From: Christensenella sp. UBA2853
GTDB lineage: Bacteria > Bacillota > Clostridia > Christensenellales > Aristaeellaceae
Length of the DNA stretch: 64,000 nt
Direction: 5' to 3'
Assembly (NCBI GenBank): GCA_002350845.1
Contig: DEFL01000057.1
Location: 18,917 to 82,916, forward strand
Positions 25,724 to 33,883 of the stretch are shown one piece after another. The notes under the pieces are model-generated. The model was not told where the DNA came from. It saw only the letters and a list, made by a program, of their open reading frames with translations, and made no database searches. The position numbers and the translations under genes were made by a program. The first letter of the stretch is position 1; each line of letters opens with the position of its first letter.

Positions 25724-26695
25724 TTACCACAGCGAGTTCTCAGAGAAACGCTTGGAGGTGGTGTTGGCGATAATCAGCAGCACCACATTGATGACAGAGT
25801 TGAACAGGCCGATGGCGGTTGCATATGCCTGGTCCGGCACGCCGGTGAGACCGCGCTTATACACATAGGTTGCAATCAGCTCACTGACAGCCAGGTTGCC
25901 GTCGGTCTGCATCAGCAGTGCCTTCTCATAGCCGACACCCATCAGACCGCCAATGGACATAATCAGCATCACGCTGATCATGGGCATGATCGCCGGGATA
26001 TCAACATGCAGCACGCGCTGGAAGCGGGAAGCACCGTCGATCATGGCCGCTTCATGCTGCACCGGATCCACATTGGAAAGGGCTGCAATGTAAATCACTG
26101 CGCTCCATCCGAAGTCCTGCCAGTTGCTGGACAGGATATACATAGGACGGAATGCGGAGCTCTCCAGAAAGTAGGAAACGCGCTCGGCGCCAAGGCTGGC
26201 AGCCAGATTGTTCACGAGGCCGTAGCGGCCGAAGAACAGCTGCAGCATACCGACCAAAACCACCAGGGAAATAAAGTGCGGGGCGGTATAGATGGTCTGG
26301 AAGACTTTTCCCGCTTTCCTGCTCTTGAGCGCATTGAGCGACAGGGATACCAGAATGGGCAGCGGGAATCCGATCACGAAACCGATGATACACAGCAGGA
26401 AGGTGTTTTTCATCAGTGGCCAGAACTGCACATCATTGAAGAAACGCGTGAAATTCTCAAATCCGACCCAGATGGTTTCACTCGACAGGATCTTGTCACC
26501 CGGCATGAAATCCTGAAAAGCGATGAGAACCCCGTAAATCGGAAGATAGTTGAATAAGAAAACAACCAGAATTGCCGGAAGAATCATGACGAGATACGGG
26601 CAGTTTTCTTTGAAATCCCGCAGTCGTTTACCCCAATTCGGCTTTGCTTTCTGTTGCCGCACTCCGGCGGCTGGAACCTGCTTTGCGCTTTGCAT
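25724..26695 (-). CDS. Carbohydrate ABC transporter permease, LplB type
   Basis: A 323-residue permease with a basic N-terminus, six helices and the EAA loop QHEAAMIDGASRFQRVLHVDIPAIMP. It is the first gene of the fructan operon, behind the promoter and operators at 26816-26886. ATG 26695 follows AAGGAGGG by 6 bases; the frame to 26737 is not supported by a ribosome site. Confidence 0.94.
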   Translation of the reverse strand: MQSAKQVPAAGVRQQKAKPNWGKRLRDFKENCPYLVMILPAILVVFLFNYLPIYGVLIAFQDFMPGDKILSSETIWVGFENFTRFFNDVQFWPLMKNTFLLCIIGFVIGFPLPILVSLSLNALKSRKAGKVFQTIYTAPHFISLVVLVGMLQLFFGRYGLVNNLAASLGAERVSYFLESSAFRPMYILSSNWQDFGWSAVIYIAALSNVDPVQHEAAMIDGASRFQRVLHVDIPAIMPMISVMLIMSIGGLMGVGYEKALLMQTDGNLAVSELIATYVYKRGLTGVPDQAYATAIGLFNSVINVVLLIIANTTSKRFSENSLW

Positions 26696-26815
26696 GTTTT
26701 CCCTCCTTGCTAAGTCAGAACAGTCTCTGGAACTCACGGTATTGTGTTTTTGAAACGTCCTCCTTCCTTCCGCCTGTCTTCATGGTTTTCTACATTGTCC
26801 ACCAGACAGCGCAGA

Positions 26816-26832
26816 GTTTACATTTTGTAAAT
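26816..26832. promoter_or_regulatory. Operator-like site 1 (GTTTACATTTTGTAAAT)
   Basis: This 17-base near-palindrome lies just after the -10 box of the leftward operon promoter. It differs from the copy at 26980 by one base. Confidence 0.7.
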
Positions 26833-26857
26833 CACAGGGTTTACTGGAGTGATTCAG

Positions 26858-26874
26858 ATTTTACATTTCGTACA
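26858..26874. promoter_or_regulatory. Operator-like site 2, inside the operon promoter
   Basis: TTTTACATTTCGTACAG is a weaker match to the same motif and covers the -10 box and part of the spacer of the leftward promoter, so binding would block RNA polymerase. Confidence 0.55.
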
Positions 26875-26886
26875 GTATGTTGTCAA
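26858..26886 (-). promoter_or_regulatory. Promoter of the fructan operon
   Basis: On the minus strand TTGACA (26881-26886) and TAAAAT (26858-26863) are separated by 17 bases, followed by a long leader to the LplB-type permease gene. Confidence 0.75.
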
Positions 26887-26979
26887 TACTTATTTTGTCA
26901 TTTTTGTGCATTTTAGGACAAAATAGTTGGTAAATTGAAATTCAGGCCCTGGAATCGCAGATCATTTCTGCTATATTTA

Positions 26980-26996
26980 GTTTACATTTTGTAAAC
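26980..26996. promoter_or_regulatory. Operator-like site 3 (GTTTACATTTTGTAAAC), next to the LacI promoter
   Basis: This copy has perfect 7-base arms around a 3-base centre. It directly abuts the -35 box of the LacI gene promoter, fitting autoregulation and possible looping with sites 1 and 2. Confidence 0.7.
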
Positions 26997-27025
26997 TTGA
27001 TGTGTTTTCACTTGTATGATAAGAT
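26997..27025 (+). promoter_or_regulatory. Promoter of the fructan-locus LacI gene
   Basis: TTGATG (26997-27002) and TAAGAT (27020-27025) are separated by 17 bases, about 37 bases before the start codon. Confidence 0.6.
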
Positions 27026-27061
27026 AATTCCAATACTGTTCAGAAAGGTTGATCTGAACCC

Positions 27062-28096
27062 ATGGCTGTAAAACGTGTCACCATGCAGGATATCGCCGAT
27101 GCCTGCAGGCTTTCCAGAAATACAGTATCCAAAGTATTCAATGGGCGGGGCGCCGTGCCGCCTGCCACCCGTGCGCTCATTCTCCAGAAAGCACGGGATC
27201 TGGGGTACGCCTTTCCCGCAGAACAAAGCAGTGTTCCTGCCCCGCCGGTCAGCGGCACACTGGCGCTGCTGACGCACAATCTGCCTGTCGACTACCATTT
27301 CGGCACCTACTTTGTCACAACATTCACCGATCAGATCACCCGTGCGGGGTATACGCTGAAGCTGTTTGAAATCTCAGATGAAGAACTGCAAAGCAGGAAA
27401 CTTCCTCCCCACTTCTTTCCCGAACAGATTTCCGGCATCATCACCATTGAACTCTTTGACGCTGACTATCTGAATATGGTCTGCCGTCTGGGACTTCCGA
27501 CCATCGCCATCGACTCGCCTGCTCATGCAAACCGGCAATTGATTTCATGTGACATCGTTCTGATGGAAAATGTGGCCAGTATTGTCAGTGTGGTCCGCGA
27601 ACTGATTGCGCTCGGCGCCCGTCACATAGGCTTTGTCGGTGACCGGGAGCACTGCGGCAGTTTTGGTGAGCGCTGGGTCGGCTACCGCATGGCACTGTCA
27701 GAGGCAGGACTGCCGGTGGATGAGCGGATCTGTATTCTTTCGCCTGACGCCTCACCGTATAACGACATTGACTGGCTGATCGACCGGATGGACCGCATGC
27801 CCCTCCTGCCCGATGCCTTTATCTGCGCCAACGATTACCTGGCCGTTCATATGATGAATGCGATTAAAAAGAAGGGACTCTCGATCCCGGGCGACGTCAT
27901 GGTCACCGGCTTTGACGGGACATCCCAGTCTGCCCTGGTGGATCCTCCCCTGACCACCGTACAGATCCCCAGCGTCGAGATCGGACGTATGGCCGCAGGT
28001 CTTCTTCTCGAACGCATCCGCAATCCGGAGCTGCCTTTCAGCTGGACTCATATCCGCACGACGCCCGTGTGGCGAAGCACCACCCGAAAACGATAA
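27062..28096 (+). CDS. LacI family regulator of the fructan operon
   Basis: A 344-residue LacI/GalR repressor with its helix-turn-helix at residues 5-55 (VTMQDIADACRLSRNTVSKVFNGRGAVPPATRALILQKARDLGYA) and a C-terminal sugar-binding core. It is divergent from the fructan operon and shares its control region. Three TTTACA-TTT-TGTAAA-like sites there are the obvious candidates for its binding site; this link is inferred. The inducer may be a fructose or fructan product. Confidence 0.93.
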   Translation: MAVKRVTMQDIADACRLSRNTVSKVFNGRGAVPPATRALILQKARDLGYAFPAEQSSVPAPPVSGTLALLTHNLPVDYHFGTYFVTTFTDQITRAGYTLKLFEISDEELQSRKLPPHFFPEQISGIITIELFDADYLNMVCRLGLPTIAIDSPAHANRQLISCDIVLMENVASIVSVVRELIALGARHIGFVGDREHCGSFGERWVGYRMALSEAGLPVDERICILSPDASPYNDIDWLIDRMDRMPLLPDAFICANDYLAVHMMNAIKKKGLSIPGDVMVTGFDGTSQSALVDPPLTTVQIPSVEIGRMAAGLLLERIRNPELPFSWTHIRTTPVWRSTTRKR

Positions 28097-28120
28097 ATCA
28101 TCCCGCTCTATTCCCGCAAG

Positions 28121-28175
28121 CAAAACAGGGTGCGGTCTCCTTTTCCGGATTCCGCACCCTGTTTTGTTCTTTTCC
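28121..28175 (+). terminator. Terminator of the fructan-locus LacI gene
   Basis: A 15-bp perfect stem (CAAAACAGGGTGCGG at 28121-28135 with 28152-28166) is followed by TTCTTTTCC. Confidence 0.85.
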
Positions 28176-28214
28176 AGGCATCTGACAGCACGCTGAACAG
28201 CACTGAAAATCTTC

Positions 28215-29132
28215 CTATTCTATATCCCTGAGAAACTCATTTTTAACATAACCGTGGAATCGGTTCCACTCAATCTCGGTCCATCCGTTTTCACTGCCAT
28301 ACACATCCACCTGTGTGCCGATGGGCAGCTCCAGGATTTTTCTGGCTTTCGTGGTCGGTCTGAACCGGACATTGATCTTTGCTTTCCCGCTGGTTTTTCC
28401 GTTTTTGGCAAGCACGGCGGTACCCGTCGGATCCGTCCTGTCCATATAGACGAGTCCGTCTTCCGGGATATATCCCCAGGACGCAGCGGATACGCCCTGT
28501 CTCGTCGCGTGATACCGGTACCACGCCCAGCCGTCCACCACCTGGTCGACCACGATCACCAGGCCCGTCTCCTGCTTTCCAAGGGTATAGGATCCATCAC
28601 CCAGCCCGGTCCGGGACACAAGACCGCCTTTCGCTTCCGCGGCGACGACCGCCTTGCGGCTTTCCCAGAAACGCGTCCAGGCAATCTGTACTGTATGACC
28701 GCTCTGCACCCGCACATCCCCGGACACTGTTTTTCCTTCGGTCTCCAGCGTGAACGGGGTCACACCGTCCCCCTCCGGGCTCCACATGACATTTCCTTCA
28801 TGCGCTGTGAACATTCTGCGGCAGGTGCCTTCCGGATCCCTGCGGTCACCGATGAGCAGCACCGTTTCCCCATCGATTTCGCACAGTGCCCACGCGGGCT
28901 CCGAGCGCGGATCATCCACGTATTCCCGCCATGCGCTGGTAAGGATGACGCCTGTGTACGGGATATCCGAGTCCACCTTCCAGTCCTGATGGATCAGATC
29001 CCTGTACGCTGCAATGACCGTCTCGGCCCAGGCCGGATGCGCTTCCTTGCCCCCTCCGTTCTCCGCCGCTGCGCCAAAAAGAAGGCAGAGCATACCCAAA
29101 AGCAGGATCACCGCGCAAATGCGCCTTCGCAT
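28215..29132 (-). CDS. Exported SH3b-domain protein
   Basis: A 305-residue exported protein. A signal peptide (RRRICAVILLLGMLCLLFGAAAE) is followed by a central domain of unknown type (about residues 25-150), a second basic/beta stretch and a C-terminal bacterial SH3 domain (NVRFRPTTKARKILELPIGTQVDVYGSENGWTEIEW...GYVKNEFL), a module that usually binds cell-wall peptides. No catalytic motif is visible. Two in-frame ATGs are possible; 29132 has GGAG 9 bases upstream, while 29147 has a ribosome site only 3 bases away. Confidence 0.75.
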   Translation of the reverse strand: MRRRICAVILLLGMLCLLFGAAAENGGGKEAHPAWAETVIAAYRDLIHQDWKVDSDIPYTGVILTSAWREYVDDPRSEPAWALCEIDGETVLLIGDRRDPEGTCRRMFTAHEGNVMWSPEGDGVTPFTLETEGKTVSGDVRVQSGHTVQIAWTRFWESRKAVVAAEAKGGLVSRTGLGDGSYTLGKQETGLVIVVDQVVDGWAWYRYHATRQGVSAASWGYIPEDGLVYMDRTDPTGTAVLAKNGKTSGKAKINVRFRPTTKARKILELPIGTQVDVYGSENGWTEIEWNRFHGYVKNEFLRDIE

Positions 29133-29318
29133 GATGCTTCGCTCCATTCACTCCCTGCCGTGTCGGCAGGGTCTCTTTGTACAGCATTATACCATTTTTC
29201 AGGACAGGAGCAATCGGACGAATGCATCCCCGGTTTTCATCTCTGAACCGCCCCTCGACGCCTTTCTTTTTTTCGCTCCCGAAGGCCCTCAAAACATTGA
29301 AATACCGTGATTTTCCGC

Positions 29319-29347
29319 TTGACACCGGGCTTTTTGCGTGTTATAGT
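29319..29347 (+). promoter_or_regulatory. Promoter of the rplU-prp-rpmA operon
   Basis: TTGACA (29319-29324) and TATAGT (29342-29347) are separated by 17 bases, both near consensus; transcription should start near 29354. Confidence 0.8.
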
Positions 29348-29353
29348 AGCTCG

Positions 29354-29430
29354 GTAAGCCGCACGGGAGAGGTCTCAATCGTGTGTCTCCACACAACCTC
29401 AGGCCCGGCGAGTATATTTCAGGAGGTGCT
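29354..29430 (+). promoter_or_regulatory. Ribosomal protein L21 leader RNA
   Basis: The leader ahead of rplU contains a nested fold: GAGGT (29369-29373) with ACCTC (29396-29400) enclosing GTGTG-TCTC-CACAC (29381-29394), and outer CCG/GGG segments pairing with the GGCCCGG just downstream. Position and the CCGCACGGGAGAGGT core agree with my memory of the Firmicutes L21 leader, thought to mediate L21 autoregulation. A covariance search would settle it. Confidence 0.7.
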
Positions 29431-29436
29431 GCTTTC

Positions 29437-29745
29437 ATGTATGCAATTATTGCAGCAGGCGGCAGACAGTATCGTGTTTCCCAGGGCGACGTGATCTACA
29501 TTGACAAAATCAATCAGGATCCTGACTCCACCGTATCTTTCGACGTGCTGATGATCGGCGGCGACGGCGACATCAAGGTCGGCAATCCCGTTCTCGAGGG
29601 TGCCAAGGTCGAAGGCAAGGTTCTCGCTCAGGTCAAGGGTGAGAAGATTGTGATCGGTAAGTATAAGAGCAAGAAGAATTATGATCGCAAGACCGGTCAT
29701 CGTCAGCCCTATACCAAGGTTGAGATCACCGCTGTCAACGCATAA
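29437..29745 (+). CDS. rplU: 50S ribosomal protein L21
   Basis: A 102-residue L21 (MYAIIAAGGRQYRVSQGDVIYIDKI, with the KSKKNYDRKTGHRQPYT tail that binds 23S rRNA). The start follows AGGAGGTGCTGCTTTC; the longer frame from 29383 runs through the leader RNA. The stop overlaps the start of prp by one base (TAATG), a sign of coupled translation. Confidence 0.97.
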   Translation: MYAIIAAGGRQYRVSQGDVIYIDKINQDPDSTVSFDVLMIGGDGDIKVGNPVLEGAKVEGKVLAQVKGEKIVIGKYKSKKNYDRKTGHRQPYTKVEITAVNA

Positions 29746-30092
29746 TGGTTCGAGCGACCCTTACCCTGAACAGTGACGGCAGGTACATTGCCTACCGCTG
29801 CGAAGGACACGCCGGATATGCAGAAGAAGGTTATGACATCGTCTGCGCGGCTGTTTCCGTTCTGGGTATCAATTGTGTCAACAGCCTCGAAGCACTGTGC
29901 TCTGTACAAGCGGAGGTCACCGGATACGCGGAAGGCATGCTTGCATTCACGCTTCCCGCTTCCCTGTCGGAAACACAGCAGCATGACGCGCAGCTTTTGA
30001 TGCGGAGTCTGCAGCTCGGGCTGGAGTCAATTGCAGAAGACTACCCCAAAAACCTATCACTTTCCATACACAAACGGAGGGAAACATCATGA
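29745..30092 (+). CDS. prp: Ribosomal-processing cysteine protease Prp (YsxB family)
   Basis: A 115-residue cysteine protease that removes the N-terminal extension of L27. The active-site block is complete: GHAGYAEEGYDIVCAAVS with His22 and Cys34, the same positions as in the studied Staphylococcus aureus enzyme. It lies between rplU and rpmA with overlaps at both ends (TAATG and ATGA), the standard Firmicutes order. The matching cleavage sequence is present in the L27 encoded next. Confidence 0.95.
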   Translation: MVRATLTLNSDGRYIAYRCEGHAGYAEEGYDIVCAAVSVLGINCVNSLEALCSVQAEVTGYAEGMLAFTLPASLSETQQHDAQLLMRSLQLGLESIAEDYPKNLSLSIHKRRETS

Positions 30093-30388
30093 TCAGATTG
30101 AATCTGCAGCTGTTTGCTCATAAAAAAGGTATGGGTTCCACCCGTAACGGCCGCGACAGCGAGTCCAAGCGTCTGGGACCGAAGCGCGCCGACGGTCAGT
30201 TTGCACAGGCTGGCAACATCCTCGTGCGTCAGCGCGGAACCAAATTCCACCCCGGCATGAACGTTGGCATCGGCAAGGATGACACGCTCTTCGCCAAGGT
30301 GAGCGGCATTGTCCGTTTCGAGACCCATGCCAAGGACCGCAAGGTCGTTGCCGTCTATCCCGTTGAGGAAGCTGCCAACGTCCAGTAA
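30089..30388 (+). CDS. rpmA: 50S ribosomal protein L27 precursor
   Basis: A 99-residue L27. It begins MIRLNLQLF-AHKKG; the first nine residues are the extension removed by Prp after Phe9 in Firmicutes, exposing the AHKKG tail that reaches the peptidyl-transferase centre. The start overlaps the prp stop (ATGA) and follows GGAGGG. A terminator follows. Confidence 0.97.
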   Translation: MIRLNLQLFAHKKGMGSTRNGRDSESKRLGPKRADGQFAQAGNILVRQRGTKFHPGMNVGIGKDDTLFAKVSGIVRFETHAKDRKVVAVYPVEEAANVQ

Positions 30389-30398
30389 GGTAGACCTG

Positions 30399-30428
30399 AA
30401 AAGCCCGTCTCTCTGGATGGGCTTTTTG
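30399..30428 (+). terminator. Terminator after rpmA
   Basis: AAGCCCGTC pairs with GATGGGCTT (one G-T pair) and is followed by TTTTT, ending the rplU-prp-rpmA unit. Confidence 0.8.
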
Positions 30429-30460
30429 CATACCAATTTTCAGGATTGAGAGGGAACGCC

Positions 30461-31153
30461 ATGATCGGCACCATCATCAACACCGCGCTGATCCTCCTCG
30501 GAACAGCCCTCGGTCTGCTCCTGCGCCGCGGCATTCCCGAGCGCGTCCGGACCGCGCTCATGTCCGCGATGGGCCTGGCCACCGTGCTCATCGGTCTCAA
30601 GGGCGCCATGGGCACCAATGACACGCTGTGCGTCATTCTCTGCCTGGCCTTCGGCGGTGCCCTGGGCTCAGCGCTGAACCTGGAACTCCGGCTGGAGCAC
30701 TTCGGGAACCGGATTGAAAAGCACCTCGGAAACGGAAAAGAACAGGGCTCCATTGCCAAGGGCTTTGTCACCGCCACCCTGGTCTACTGCGTCGGGGCCA
30801 TGGCCATTGTCGGCAGTATTTCCAGCGCGCTGCAGGGAGATCACTCCACGCTCATCGCCAAGGGCATCATTGACGGACTGACCGCCATTGTCTTTACCTC
30901 CACCCTCGGCATCGGTGTCGGACTCTCTGCCTTCTCCGTGCTCATCTATCAGGGGCTCATTGCCATTCTCGCCATGTGGGTTTCCCCGATCCTGACGCCT
31001 CAGGTCATCACCGAGATGTCAGCGGTCGGCGGCCTCCTCATCGCGGCCATCGGCCTCAACCTCATCTATGACAAGCATATCCCGGTCGGAAATCTGCTGC
31101 CCGCCATCTTCTTCCCCATCGCCTATGTCCCGCTCGCTGCCCTCTTTGGCTGA
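30461..31153 (+). CDS. DUF554 membrane protein
   Basis: A 230-residue membrane protein of the DUF554 (YdfK-like) family, with about six or seven hydrophobic helices and the conserved Gly-rich stretches GTALGLLLRRGIPERV and GIIDGLTAIVFTSTLGIGVG. The function of the family is not established; a transport role is usually guessed. ATG 30461 follows GAGAGGGAACGCC. It stands alone between the rpmA terminator and the MATE gene. Confidence 0.88.
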   Translation: MIGTIINTALILLGTALGLLLRRGIPERVRTALMSAMGLATVLIGLKGAMGTNDTLCVILCLAFGGALGSALNLELRLEHFGNRIEKHLGNGKEQGSIAKGFVTATLVYCVGAMAIVGSISSALQGDHSTLIAKGIIDGLTAIVFTSTLGIGVGLSAFSVLIYQGLIAILAMWVSPILTPQVITEMSAVGGLLIAAIGLNLIYDKHIPVGNLLPAIFFPIAYVPLAALFG

Positions 31154-31218
31154 TGCAGTACAGTCCTTTCCATCCCCTGCTCTCGCAGCCTTTCATCTTG
31201 TGATAAGGACGGATTGCT

Positions 31219-32544
31219 ATGTTCTCCAAAAAAGATCTTCAGGCCCTCCTGCTGCCGCTCCTCTTTGAGCAGCTGCTGGTCGTGCTCGTGGGCATGATGG
31301 ACACGGTCATGGTTTCTTCCTGCGGTGAAGCTTCGGTCAGCGGTGTTTCCCTTGTCGATTCCATCAATGTCCTGCTCATTCAGTTCCTCGGCGCCCTGGC
31401 CACCGGCGGTGCTGTCGTCACGTCCCAGTATCTCGGGCACGGCGATCTCCGGGTTGCACAGGCCTCCGCCCGCCAGCTCTACTATATTGCCCTGCTCTTT
31501 TCCGGGATCTTTACCGTCATCTGCCTTGCCCTGCGCTCCTTCCTCCTCTCCACCATCTTTGGCAGCATTGAGGCGGACGTCATGGAGGCGGCGCTCGGGT
31601 ATTTCCTGATGACCGCGCTCTCCTTCCCGTTCCTGGCCATGTACAATGCCAGTGCGGCCCTGCTGCGGTCCATGGGCAGAAGCCGGTGCACGCTGAGCAC
31701 GAGCATGATCATGAACATCATCAACATCACCGGTAATGCCATCACCATCTATGCCCTCGGCATGGGTGCGCTCGGCGCCGGTCTGGCCACCCTGATTTCC
31801 CGCGCGGCAGCCTCCATCTACATTACCCGGTATCTCCGTGAGCCGGACAGCCAGATCCCCTTCCCGAACCTTCTGCGCTACGAGCACCGGCCGGACCTGA
31901 TCCGGAAGATCCTCTCCATCGGGCTCCCCAATGGCTTTGAAAACAGCCTGTTCCAGCTGGGCAAGCTCCTGCTGGTGCGCATGGTGGCCGGGTTTGGCAC
32001 GACCAGCATTGCGGCCAATGCGGTGGGCAACACCATCGCTACGATTCAGGTGCTGCCGGGGTCGGCGATCTCGCTCGGCATGATCACGGTCGTCGGGCAG
32101 TGCGTCGGCGCGCACCGGATGGATGAAGCGCGCAGGTATACCTGGCTGCTCATGAAGCTCTCCTATCTGTGCATGAGTGTGCTCAACATCTTCATGCTCT
32201 GCCTGACCCCGGTCATCACAGCGCCCTTCCAGCTGACCGCTGAGACCGAAGCGCTGGCCAAGACGGTCATTGTGATCCACGGCCTTGGTTCCATCTTTGC
32301 CTGGCCCATGTCCTTCGTTTTCCCCAATGCCCTGCGCGCAGCCGGGGATGCCCGCTTTACCATGATCGTCTCGTCCGTTTCCATGCTGGTCTTCCGCCTC
32401 GGCTTCGGCTACATCCTCTCCATTGCCTGCGGGATGGGGCTGGTCGGCATCTGGATCGCCATGCAGATTGACTGGCTGGTCCGCATCACCTGCTTCCTGA
32501 TTCGCTTCCACGGGCATGCCTGGGAGACGAAGGGGCTGGTCTGA
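31219..32544 (+). CDS. MATE family efflux transporter
   Basis: A 441-residue multidrug and toxin extrusion protein with twelve helices in two related halves. The family features are visible: LLPLLFEQLLVVLVGMMDTVMVS at the start, GGAVVTSQYLGHGD and, in the second half, AIQVLPGSAISLGMITVVGQCVGAHRMDEARR-like segments. It probably exports cationic compounds using Na+ or H+. The substrate is unknown. Confidence 0.93.
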   Translation: MFSKKDLQALLLPLLFEQLLVVLVGMMDTVMVSSCGEASVSGVSLVDSINVLLIQFLGALATGGAVVTSQYLGHGDLRVAQASARQLYYIALLFSGIFTVICLALRSFLLSTIFGSIEADVMEAALGYFLMTALSFPFLAMYNASAALLRSMGRSRCTLSTSMIMNIINITGNAITIYALGMGALGAGLATLISRAAASIYITRYLREPDSQIPFPNLLRYEHRPDLIRKILSIGLPNGFENSLFQLGKLLLVRMVAGFGTTSIAANAVGNTIATIQVLPGSAISLGMITVVGQCVGAHRMDEARRYTWLLMKLSYLCMSVLNIFMLCLTPVITAPFQLTAETEALAKTVIVIHGLGSIFAWPMSFVFPNALRAAGDARFTMIVSSVSMLVFRLGFGYILSIACGMGLVGIWIAMQIDWLVRITCFLIRFHGHAWETKGLV

Positions 32545-32583
32545 TCGTATTCCTTCGGAGAGAAGGAACTGCGAATTTTCTTC

Positions 32584-32612
32584 TTGCAATTTCGATGCGC
32601 TCATGATAGAAT
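32584..32612 (+). promoter_or_regulatory. Promoter of rpmB
   Basis: TTGCAA (32584-32589) and TAGAAT (32607-32612) are separated by 17 bases in a local AT-rich patch. Confidence 0.65.
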
Positions 32613-32658
32613 ACACCCGCTTTGATGTGTCTTGACTCCAACGAGGAGGGGAATGATC

Positions 32659-32880
32659 ATGGGCAAGTTTTGTCAGATCTGCGGCAAAGGCCAGCTGAAC
32701 GGCAATCTGGTCAGCCATTCCAACCGCAAGACCCACACAAAATGGGCACCCAATGTGCAGAGTGTTCATGTTGTGATCAATGGGGCTAGCAAGCGGATGA
32801 ATGTCTGCACTCGCTGCCTGCGCTCCGGCAATGTCCAGCGCGCGCTGCCGAAGACCCACGATGATGCAGTTGAGGCATAA
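32659..32880 (+). CDS. rpmB: 50S ribosomal protein L28
   Basis: A 73-residue L28 of the zinc-binding form: CQICGK near the start and CTRCLRSG near the middle supply two Cys pairs. The start at 32659 is placed 8 bases after GAGGAGGGG; ATG 32653 is too close. The gene is monocistronic with its own promoter and terminator. Confidence 0.96.
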   Translation: MGKFCQICGKGQLNGNLVSHSNRKTHTKWAPNVQSVHVVINGASKRMNVCTRCLRSGNVQRALPKTHDDAVEA

Positions 32881-32886
32881 CAAAAG

Positions 32887-32911
32887 AAGCGGTGTGAAAA
32901 CCGCTTTTTTT
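32887..32911 (+). terminator. Terminator of rpmB
   Basis: AAGCGGT pairs with ACCGCTT and is followed by a run of T residues. Confidence 0.85.
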
Positions 32912-32936
32912 GTTTCCTTTCCTGTCTGTTTCCACG

Positions 32937-32964
32937 AAAAAAACGGCCGAAGCCGTTTTTTTTA
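32937..32964. terminator. Terminator of the DegV gene, symmetric
   Basis: AAACGGC-CGAA-GCCGTTT flanked by A and T runs works in both directions; it directly follows the minus-strand DegV stop at 32971 and backs up the rpmB terminator. Confidence 0.8.
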
Positions 32965-32970
32965 TTGTCC

Positions 32971-33819
32971 TTATGAGCGCTCAATCCAGGAGACAGCGAC
33001 CAGTCCGGGCCCGACATGCGTGCCGATGACGGCCCCGACGCCCATGGTAATGATCTCCGGCAGTTCCATTCTCTGGCTCTCAAAGAAGGCTTTCAGTTTC
33101 TCGACATCCTCGGGGCAGTCACAGCCGGCAATCACCAGCGGACAGTCCAGGCGCGGCGGGTACTGCTGGAGCTTTTCCAGATACCAGTTTCTCGCCTTCC
33201 CTCGCCCGCGGATCAGTCCGGCCTGAAGGATGGAACCTTCCTCAAACTTCAGCATGGGCTTGATCGAAAGCGCCGTGCCCATCTTGGCCACCAGCGGTGA
33301 GAGACGTCCGCCCATGACCAGGTATTTGAGATCCTCCGCCTGACCGAAGCAGCGCTGATGGTCACGGAAGGCGGTAATGAGCTCCGCAAGCTCCCGCGCG
33401 GAGGAATAGACTTTCGCTTTCGCTGCCGCCATGCGCACGAGCAGCGCCTGGCCGGAGATCGCGATGAGCGAGTCAATGATCACCAGCCGCTCCGGCTGCT
33501 CCAGCATGCCTTTGGCCGTTTGCGCCGACTGATAGCACCCCGAAATCTTCGAGGAGCCTGAGATATACAGCACTTCCCTTTCCGGGTCCTTCAGCAGGTT
33601 CTCAAAGATTTCCAGAAAGACCGTGGGCGGTACCTGACTGGTCTTGGGCAGCTCGGTGGCTGTCCGCAGTCTTGCAAAGAATTCTTCCCTTGAAATATCA
33701 AACCCTTCACGGTATTCGTGTGTGCCGAAGCGCACCGTGAGGGGAATCAGAACGACACCAAGCGACTCCGCTTCACTGGGCGTGAGATCGGACATGCTGT
33801 CTGTCACAATCGTAATCAT
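32971..33819 (-). CDS. DegV family fatty-acid-binding protein
   Basis: A 282-residue DegV protein, a family that carries fatty acids to the fatty-acid kinase FakA in Firmicutes. The N-terminal MITIVTDSMSDLTPSEAESLGV and the middle ISGSSKISGCYQSAQTAKGML are family marks that line the lipid pocket. ATG 33819 follows GGGGAGGACC; the frame to 33861 is not supported. No fakA gene is adjacent. The bound lipid is unknown. Confidence 0.93.
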   Translation of the reverse strand: MITIVTDSMSDLTPSEAESLGVVLIPLTVRFGTHEYREGFDISREEFFARLRTATELPKTSQVPPTVFLEIFENLLKDPEREVLYISGSSKISGCYQSAQTAKGMLEQPERLVIIDSLIAISGQALLVRMAAAKAKVYSSARELAELITAFRDHQRCFGQAEDLKYLVMGGRLSPLVAKMGTALSIKPMLKFEEGSILQAGLIRGRGKARNWYLEKLQQYPPRLDCPLVIAGCDCPEDVEKLKAFFESQRMELPEIITMGVGAVIGTHVGPGLVAVSWIERS

Positions 33820-33883
33820 GAGGTCCTCCCCGTGAAAAAAATTCAAGTGGGACATTAGCACAACACGGCATGCATGTCAAGCG

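Larger units (their letters stand above)
26696..27061. other. Divergent control region of the fructan operon and its LacI gene
   Basis: These 366 bases hold no gene. They are markedly AT-rich compared with their surroundings and carry two promoters facing apart and three copies of one operator-like motif, each listed separately. Confidence 0.7.

Noticed and set aside
31123..32883. 586-residue open frame on the minus strand
   Set aside because: Antisense shadow across the MATE and rpmB genes; composition rich in His, Asp and Gly without any domain.
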